Below, in pieces: positions 35,747 through 41,540 of a stretch of 41,540 bases of DNA. The notes under the pieces were generated by a model. It ran no database searches. It was not told the origin of the DNA and was given only the letters and a program-made list of their open reading frames with translations. The stretch is from the NCBI GenBank assembly GCA_903861145.1, contig CAIOTH010000027.1, positions 1-41,540 of the forward strand, in the 5' to 3' direction. The DNA comes from an uncultured Bacteroidota bacterium. GTDB taxonomy: Bacteria; Bacteroidota; Bacteroidia; Chitinophagales; LD1. Position numbers and translations under genes: made by a program. Numbering within the stretch: the first letter of the stretch is position 1; every line of letters begins with the position of its first letter.

Positions 35747-38700
35747 ATGTTGAAGCCACGCCATTTTTTGAAGTATAAACCCGGATTTTTATCCCCCATA
35801 AACGTCCGCACCATTTTATGGCTGGCGGCGGTTGGTTTATGTTTAAATACAGCCCAGGCCCAAACCAGCACCACCGAAACTTTTGGCCAAAACAGGGTGC
35901 AGTATAAAGGCTTTTTATTCTCGTATTACGAAAGCGATAATTTTACCACCTACTTCTACCAGGGAGGGCAGGATGTGGCTAAGTATGTAATAAAATCGGC
36001 GGAAGATAATGCCGATGAGTTGGCGAAGATGCTTGACTACCGCCTCAAGAAAAAGATTGATATTATAGTTTACAACACCATTGGCGAACTGAACCAAACC
36101 AATATTGGTATTTACGAGCAAGGCCAAAACCCCGGGGGAACCGTGAAGATACCGGACAACAAAATCTTCGTGTATTTTAATGGCGACCACCGCGACCTTG
36201 ACCGGCAAATTAGGGAAGGCATTTCGAAACTGTATATTGATAAAATGGTGCGCGGCACCGGGTTTAGCGAGGTTATTCAAAACGCCGTGTTGCTTAATCT
36301 GCCCGATTGGTACCGGTTAGGGTTGATTCAATACATTGGCCAACCGTGGAACAGCGAAATGGAAGACAAACTGCGCGATGGCATTATAAGCGGCCGGTTT
36401 AAAAAATTAAACAAGCTAAAACCTGAAGAGGCTGTTTTTGTGGGCCATAGTATTTGGCATTACATTGAAGAAGTGCACGGCAAAACTGCTGTAAATAACG
36501 TGTTGTATCTAACCCGCATTAACCGCAGCGTTGACAACGGTTTTAATTTTGTGTTGGGCACCAACCTTGCGCAAACTTTGCAGGCCTGGTACTTGTACTA
36601 TTTCAACCGGTTTAGTAATGAGTCGAAGATTTCGTCATTGCCGGCGGACAATACCGTGGTTAAAACCAAAACCCGCAAAGCGTTGGATTATTACCAACCG
36701 AAGCTAAGCCCTGATGGTAAAATGGTGGCTTATGCAAGTAACGATATGGGTCGTTACAAGGTTTATTTATTTAATACTGAAACCAACAAAAGGAAAGTAA
36801 TTTTAAAAGGTGGTTTTAGAACCAATACCATTTTTACTGATGAGTCAATTCCACTAATAGCCTGGGATCCATCGGGAAAAAGAGTGGCTATGATTAGCGA
36901 TAAAGGCCCTAACACCCGACTAACTTTTTATGATATTGAAAAAGGGAAAAAGACGGTTAATCCGGTGAGGAAATTTCAACGGGTGCTTAGCTTTAATTTT
37001 GTTGATTCGAAGCAATTGGTAATGAGTGCAACGCAAAACGGGCAATCGGATATTTATCTTTATACCATTGCATCGACCACTACCCGAAAACTGACTGACG
37101 ACTATTTTGACGACCTGTATCCGGCCTACATAACCGCTGATAGCATGCGCGGCATTATGTTTTCGAGTGACCGCGAGGATGATACGCTGATTCCAAAAAG
37201 ATACGAATCGCAGATGATGAATAAACAGCTTGACTTGTTTTTTTACGACCTGGATGCGAATCAGAATGTGTTATACCGGGTAACAAAAACACCCTACGCC
37301 AACGAAACTTACCCGCAAAATTTCAGCAATAATGAATTCTGTTTTTTGAGTGACGCTAATGGGGTCCGCAACCGGTTTACCGGCCATTTTGAAAGGGTAT
37401 TCGACCACAATCAAAAAACATATCGTTTTGTATCGAAGGAGTCGGACGAATTGGATTCGGTACAAGTAGCTGTAAATGTTCCGCTCGATTCGGCTATTGA
37501 CAGAACTACGGTTAACCTGCAGGATTCATCTTTCCAGAAAGTGTATAAAATAGGTGGAGTTAGCTCAACCTACACGAACTATACTTTTGGTATACAAGCG
37601 CAAAGTGTAGTGCCTGAAAAATCGTTGACCCTGGATATGTTCAGGGTTAAGGGCAAACTGCAGTTCCGTAAATACGATATAACATCTACAGCGGCACAAG
37701 GTAAAGCTCCTAACATGGAGTATATGAACCAGCTGCTAAAGCAGGTTAACCCACTTACGGCAGCCGAAGCGAAAAAAGTTGAAGCAGCAACCAAAGTGGC
37801 TACCGAGAATTACGATTCGATAAGGGCTAACCGGGGTAAGCAGCCACATGATTTTCAGAGCGAGTATGATTACGGAGTAAAATTATTTGATTGGGATTCG
37901 GCATCGGCATCAAAAATGGGTACGGCGGATAATGGATATGTTTTCCGGTTTTCGAAAGTAAGGCCGTACTTCGTGCGCTTTATGGTTGACAATGTTGTGG
38001 TGCAGTTAGATAATAACCCGATAGTGACTACTTATCAGCCATTTGATCCTGCATCGCCGAGTTATAAGGTAAATACGTTGGGTGCATTTATTAAGGTGGG
38101 GATAACGGATTTATTAGAAGACTATAAAATTTACGGCGGCATCCGTTTGCCATTTGCGGGCTTAAAAGACAACATGGGTTATTTTATGACCTTCGAAAAT
38201 TTGAAGAAGCGATTGGATAAGAAATTTACTTTTTACCGCAGCTCGCAAACCAATGTTGCACAAAGTACACTTCCGTTTTCAACCACTATTTTGCCGGGAG
38301 GGGAATCTATTGACTACAGTATAAAAACAACTTACCTGGAAGCCCAGTTATCGTACCCTATTAACGTGTTAAACAGTGTGCGTTTTACGTTTGGGTTTAG
38401 AAATGATAAAGTGGCTTATAAATCGGAAGACTCATTGTCGTTAAGGCTTCCAAATACTTCAGACAACTGGCTATCGACCAGGGCGGAGTATGTATTTGAC
38501 AACTGCCTGGAGGGAATTACCAATATACGTTATGGTGCGCGCTTTAAAGTTTATACAGAAGCACTAAAAGAGTTTCCGACACAAAACAAACAGGTAAGCG
38601 ACCAGTTTGACTTACCGGTACCTGTGTTTAATAATAAAATAATGTGCAATGTGGGTTTTGATGCGCGCTATTACCTTAAAATTTATAAATGCATTATATG

Positions 38701-39265
38701 GGCAAACCGCATTTCGGGCGCGGCATCATTCGGAACGGCAAAAATGCTTTATTACATGGGTGGCCTTGATAACTGGCTAAGCACAGGCAGCAAGTTTGAT
38801 TACAACACGCCTATTGACCAGAAAAACAATTACGCATTTCAAACACTGGCAACACCGTTGCGCGGGTTCATTCAAAACGCCCGCAATGGCGATAAGTATT
38901 TGATGGTAAATTCGGAGTTAAGAATACCTCTATTCTCGGCGCTGAAAAACGGCAACATTAAATCAGAGATAATCAGGAACTTTGAAATAATTGGATTTTT
39001 TGATGCCGGTACGGCGTGGGAGGGGCTTTCGCCTTTTTCGAGCAGTAATCCATTGTTTTCGGAAACCATTCCAAATCCGGTTGATAACCCATCGGTTATT
39101 GTTAATCTACATCAATATAAATCGCCGGTAATTTTGGGTTTTGGCCCGGGCTTGCGCACTTCGCTTTTGGGTTATTTTATCAAACTGGATGCGGCATGGA
39201 GTTATGACACCGGTGTGGTTTCGCAAAAACCAACTTATTATTTATCAATAGGGTTAGATTTTTAA
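35747..39265 (+). CDS. Secreted pseudo-peptidase / TolB-like propeller / Omp85-like barrel fusion
   Basis: 1172 aa from ATG 35747 (MLKPRHF); a TTG at 35702 would add 15 residues. Signal peptide ends near NTAQAQ (38). Three parts follow. About 55-290: peptidase-MA-like domain in the usual frame (DIIVYNTIGELNQ, then LPDWYRLGLIQYIG) but lacking HExxH; the equivalent region is REGISKLYI. About 300-560: TolB/PD40-like propeller (KLSPDGKMVAYASNDMGRYKVYLFNTET, IAWDPSGKRVAMISD, SDIYLYTIASTTTRKLTDD). About 760-1172: outer-membrane barrel with Omp85-like final strands (FFDAGTAWEG, GFGPGLRTSLLGYFIKLDAAW, final FxxxLDF-like YYLSIGLDF). A coil-rich linker joins the last two. An outer-membrane assembly or scaffold role is inferred. 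Confidence 0.85.
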   Translation: MLKPRHFLKYKPGFLSPINVRTILWLAAVGLCLNTAQAQTSTTETFGQNRVQYKGFLFSYYESDNFTTYFYQGGQDVAKYVIKSAEDNADELAKMLDYRLKKKIDIIVYNTIGELNQTNIGIYEQGQNPGGTVKIPDNKIFVYFNGDHRDLDRQIREGISKLYIDKMVRGTGFSEVIQNAVLLNLPDWYRLGLIQYIGQPWNSEMEDKLRDGIISGRFKKLNKLKPEEAVFVGHSIWHYIEEVHGKTAVNNVLYLTRINRSVDNGFNFVLGTNLAQTLQAWYLYYFNRFSNESKISSLPADNTVVKTKTRKALDYYQPKLSPDGKMVAYASNDMGRYKVYLFNTETNKRKVILKGGFRTNTIFTDESIPLIAWDPSGKRVAMISDKGPNTRLTFYDIEKGKKTVNPVRKFQRVLSFNFVDSKQLVMSATQNGQSDIYLYTIASTTTRKLTDDYFDDLYPAYITADSMRGIMFSSDREDDTLIPKRYESQMMNKQLDLFFYDLDANQNVLYRVTKTPYANETYPQNFSNNEFCFLSDANGVRNRFTGHFERVFDHNQKTYRFVSKESDELDSVQVAVNVPLDSAIDRTTVNLQDSSFQKVYKIGGVSSTYTNYTFGIQAQSVVPEKSLTLDMFRVKGKLQFRKYDITSTAAQGKAPNMEYMNQLLKQVNPLTAAEAKKVEAATKVATENYDSIRANRGKQPHDFQSEYDYGVKLFDWDSASASKMGTADNGYVFRFSKVRPYFVRFMVDNVVVQLDNNPIVTTYQPFDPASPSYKVNTLGAFIKVGITDLLEDYKIYGGIRLPFAGLKDNMGYFMTFENLKKRLDKKFTFYRSSQTNVAQSTLPFSTTILPGGESIDYSIKTTYLEAQLSYPINVLNSVRFTFGFRNDKVAYKSEDSLSLRLPNTSDNWLSTRAEYVFDNCLEGITNIRYGARFKVYTEALKEFPTQNKQVSDQFDLPVPVFNNKIMCNVGFDARYYLKIYKCIIWANRISGAASFGTAKMLYYMGGLDNWLSTGSKFDYNTPIDQKNNYAFQTLATPLRGFIQNARNGDKYLMVNSELRIPLFSALKNGNIKSEIIRNFEIIGFFDAGTAWEGLSPFSSSNPLFSETIPNPVDNPSVIVNLHQYKSPVILGFGPGLRTSLLGYFIKLDAAWSYDTGVVSQKPTYYLSIGLDF

Positions 39266-39268
39266 AGG

Positions 39269-40459
39269 ATGATGATATTAAGGGCAGAGCATTTAGTTAA
39301 GGTTTACAAAGGCCGGTCGGTTGTTAATGATGTATCGGTTGAAGTAAAGCAGGGCGAAATTGTGGGTTTGCTGGGGCCGAATGGTGCAGGCAAAACCACT
39401 TCGTTTTATATGATTGTGGGTTTGATACCACCCGACAAAGGCAAGGTGTTTTTAAGCGATACTGAACTTACAGACTTGCCGATGTATAAGCGTTCGCAAT
39501 TGGGCGTTGGTTATTTGCCGCAGGAGGCCTCGGTGTTTCGCAACCTTACGGTTGAAGATAACATATCGGCAGTTTTGGAAATGACCAAACTAACCAAGCA
39601 GGAGCAAAAGGACCGGTTGGAGGTTTTGTTAGCTGAGTTTGGATTGAACCGCGTGCGCGGAAGCATGGGCAATGTTTTATCGGGTGGTGAAAGAAGACGG
39701 ACGGAGATTGCCCGCGCCCTGGCTACCGACCCTAAATTTATTTTGTTGGATGAACCTTTTGCCGGTATTGACCCCATTGCAGTGGAAGACATTCAGCGAA
39801 TAGTTGAGAAGCTGAAGCAGAAAAATATTGGCGTATTGATTACCGACCATAATGTGCAAGAAACCCTTTCGATTACCGACCGCGCTTATCTTTTATTTGA
39901 AGGAAAAATTTTGAAAGCCGGCAGCGCCGAAGATTTAGCGAACGACCCGGTTGTGCGTAGAGTTTACTTAGGGCAGCATTTTGAATTGCGTAAGAAGAAC
40001 ATCGCTATTTCGCAGGAGAATGATAAAACGGGTAGTGCGATTAGTTATGAGAACCTGCTTAGCTACACCGAGCGCATGCTAAACGTTAACAGTAAGATGC
40101 AGGACATTATGAAAGGCACAAGCGGCATGTACATTTTAAATGGACTAGCGAATGCCGGCCTTGAAGATTACCTGAGGTCGATGGCTGAATACAAAACCAT
40201 GCTTGTTGCTTTTGCCTCTTCCCGCTCGGAGAAGAACCTGGCGGACCTGTCCGGCCAGATTAAGATGGAGAAAGCGCCTAAAAAACTGACTTTATATTTT
40301 GAGTTCTTACCGGTAGTCAATTTAATACTTAAAGCCGGTGCTACGGTTAGCGCGCAGGAAAAATACACTGATTACTTTAACGAAATGCAATCTGTAATGA
40401 ACCGAATTTCTTCAGACCTTCGGATAAAGACAAACGAAAATCAATCGGCTTTGAGTTAG
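39269..40459 (+). CDS. lptB: LPS-export ABC transporter ATPase LptB with C-terminal extension
   Basis: 396 aa; LptB is about 240. The N-terminal 242 residues are a complete ATPase: Walker [10 protein letters not shown] (36-44), Q-loop LPQEASVF (83-90), signature LSGGERRR (137-144), Walker B FILLDEP (157-163) and His193 in TDHN. Together with LptF and LptG it lifts LPS from the inner membrane. The remaining 150 residues (from about 246) have no counterpart in textbook LptB: helical, with [47 protein letters not shown] and a weakly hydrophobic [22 protein letters not shown] 39269 follows the previous stop by 3 bases, so translation is coupled to the TolB/barrel gene. LptF/G are not in the window. 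Confidence 0.92.
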   Translation: MMILRAEHLVKVYKGRSVVNDVSVEVKQGEIVGLLGPNGAGKTTSFYMIVGLIPPDKGKVFLSDTELTDLPMYKRSQLGVGYLPQEASVFRNLTVEDNISAVLEMTKLTKQEQKDRLEVLLAEFGLNRVRGSMGNVLSGGERRRTEIARALATDPKFILLDEPFAGIDPIAVEDIQRIVEKLKQKNIGVLITDHNVQETLSITDRAYLLFEGKILKAGSAEDLANDPVVRRVYLGQHFELRKKNIAISQENDKTGSAISYENLLSYTERMLNVNSKMQDIMKGTSGMYILNGLANAGLEDYLRSMAEYKTMLVAFASSRSEKNLADLSGQIKMEKAPKKLTLYFEFLPVVNLILKAGATVSAQEKYTDYFNEMQSVMNRISSDLRIKTNENQSALS

Positions 40460-40482
40460 TAACAAAGCATTAACCGGTAGGC

Positions 40483-41540
40483 ATGGCGCGCAGTTTAAAA
40501 AACATAGTATTCAGGGCTTACCTTAAACATTTTTTCTCGCCTCACTTTTCAGCCGCTAAATCTTTAACCGACCAGCAAGCTGTTTTTGAAACGTTGATGG
40601 ACAAACTTTCTTCCACCGAAATTGGAAGAGATTTAAAGCTGAATGAAGTAAAAAGCTACAGCGACTTTACCCGCATACCGGTTACCCAATACAGTTTTTA
40701 CGAATCCTATATTGAAAAGATAAAGGCTGGCCAACAAAAAGTAATGACGGCCGACAGGGTGCGTTATTTTGGCAAAACTGCCGGCACTACCAGTGGCAAA
40801 AGTAAGCTAATACCCATTACCCGCTTTATAGTAAACAACATGCACGTGCGCGGTACTTTCTTCAGCTTATCGCGGCTGCATAGTATGGATGAGAGCGTAG
40901 ATATTTTAACGCACAAAAATTTTGCCCTGCCCGGTGGTGTTTACGAAACACTAAAACCATCGGGTGTTACGGTGGCCGATATATCGGCTATTATGTTGCG
41001 CAACGTGCCCATGGCTTTCAGAACTATTTATGTGCCCGGGGTAAAACTTATTACCAACCCATCGTGGGACTATAAACTCAATAAAATAGCGGAGCAGGTT
41101 AGTCGCGCTGATATAGGCACCATAAGCGGTATACCTACCTGGCACCTGGCGGTGTTGACCAAAATACGAGAGGAAATACATTTTGATAAGCTTACCAGCC
41201 TTTGGAAAAACCTGCGCATATTTTTTCATGGAGGGGTTAGTTTTGAGCCTTACCGCAAACAGTTTAATGAGCTTTTTGGCAGAGAGGATTTTATTTTTTA
41301 CGAGGTGTATAATGCCACCGAAGGTTTTTTTGGTATACAGGCAAATATGCAGGGCGGCGACTTATTACTACTTACTGATTGCGGAGTGTTTTATGAGTTT
41401 ATTCCGTTTAGTAGTTATGGAAATGATGATGCAAAGCCTATACCGTTAAGCGAAGTAAAGGCGGGCGTGCAATACGTGCTTTTGGTTACTACGCACAATG
41501 GGTTGATGCGCTACGTAATTGGCGATGTAATAACCTTTAC
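40483..41540 (+). CDS. GH3-family acyl-adenylate-forming protein (3' end beyond window)
   Basis: 352 codons open to the edge, ATG 40483 (MARSLKNIVFRAYLKHFFSP). GH3 family is shown by RIPVTQYSFYESYIEKIKAGQQ, the ATP-motif-like YFGKTAGTTSGKSKLIPIT (89-107), ISGIPTWHLAVLTKI, FFHGGVSFEPYRKQFNELFG and FYEVYNATEGFFGIQ, close to plant GH3 and bacterial homologues. Members join acids to amino acids via an adenylate; bacterial substrates are mostly unknown. It follows lptB by 23 bases and may share its transcript. The C-terminal domain lies outside the window. Confidence 0.92.
   Translation, partial: MARSLKNIVFRAYLKHFFSPHFSAAKSLTDQQAVFETLMDKLSSTEIGRDLKLNEVKSYSDFTRIPVTQYSFYESYIEKIKAGQQKVMTADRVRYFGKTAGTTSGKSKLIPITRFIVNNMHVRGTFFSLSRLHSMDESVDILTHKNFALPGGVYETLKPSGVTVADISAIMLRNVPMAFRTIYVPGVKLITNPSWDYKLNKIAEQVSRADIGTISGIPTWHLAVLTKIREEIHFDKLTSLWKNLRIFFHGGVSFEPYRKQFNELFGREDFIFYEVYNATEGFFGIQANMQGGDLLLLTDCGVFYEFIPFSSYGNDDAKPIPLSEVKAGVQYVLLVTTHNGLMRYVIGDVITF

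Noticed and set aside
1-41540. Mobile elements, CRISPR arrays, tRNA or rRNA genes
   Set aside because: No terminal inverted repeats with transposase, no spaced repeat array and no RNA gene signature were seen on reading both strands.

Overview
The window comes from a Bacteroidota genome, probably the Sphingobacteriia/Chitinophagia side. The sequence shows a type IX secretion / gliding block (GldJ, PorP/SprF-like, PorU, PorV), a DUF6427-type membrane protein, a Bacteroidota-type degenerate ureohydrolase, TAnnTTTG -7 boxes, few Shine-Dalgarno sequences and several TTG/GTG starts. No tRNA, rRNA, CRISPR array, IS element or phage gene was recognised. Every base run longer than about 300 outside a gene is accounted for; the only one is 32206-32606.

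Layout. 1-2262 is the 3' part of metH. 2282-5702 holds small single genes: an unknown protein, a desaturase that looks like eukaryotic dihydroceramide Delta4-desaturase, a small secreted protein, a P-loop kinase-like protein and an alpha/beta hydrolase. 5805-10580 is a peptide-type ABC importer operon (lipoprotein plus two permeases) with no ATPase and with oversized permeases. 10654-13861 holds a secreted protein, a DUF6427 membrane protein and purQ. 13889-18887 holds a small secreted DUF4177-like protein, a DinB protein, a tandem pair of DsbD N-domain gene and full dsbD, and the ureohydrolase-like protein. 18884-26813 is a minus-strand block: PorP/SprF-like, gldJ, a strong terminator, a TylF-like methyltransferase, murF, an LTA-synthase-like sulfatase-fold membrane enzyme and a YcaQ-like glycosylase.

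Plus-strand porU and porV (26892-32205) run divergently from the PorP/gldJ block. gldJ, murF, porU and porV lying close together is the known Bacteroidota neighbourhood. PorU and PorV form the outer-membrane complex that removes C-terminal sorting signals and attaches cargo; GldJ and PorP/SprF-like proteins belong to the gliding/secretion apparatus. Directly after porV and its terminator lies an orphan fragment of about 45 codons encoding the tail of a type A T9SS sorting domain, the remnant of a lost cargo gene. Two tandem collagen-repeat / DUF1566 secreted proteins follow on the minus strand (32607-34924).

The right end (34984-41540) holds an MBL-fold hydrolase, a 1172-residue secreted protein joining a degenerate peptidase-MA-like domain, a TolB-like propeller and an Omp85-like barrel, then (3 nt later) an LptB-type ATPase with an unexplained extension of about 150 residues, and the 5' part of a GH3-family gene. 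The most notable points are the eukaryote-type sphingolipid desaturase homologue, the pseudo-peptidase/propeller/barrel protein coupled to an extended LptB, the duplicated DsbD N-domain, and the T9SS cargo remnant beside the PorUV genes.
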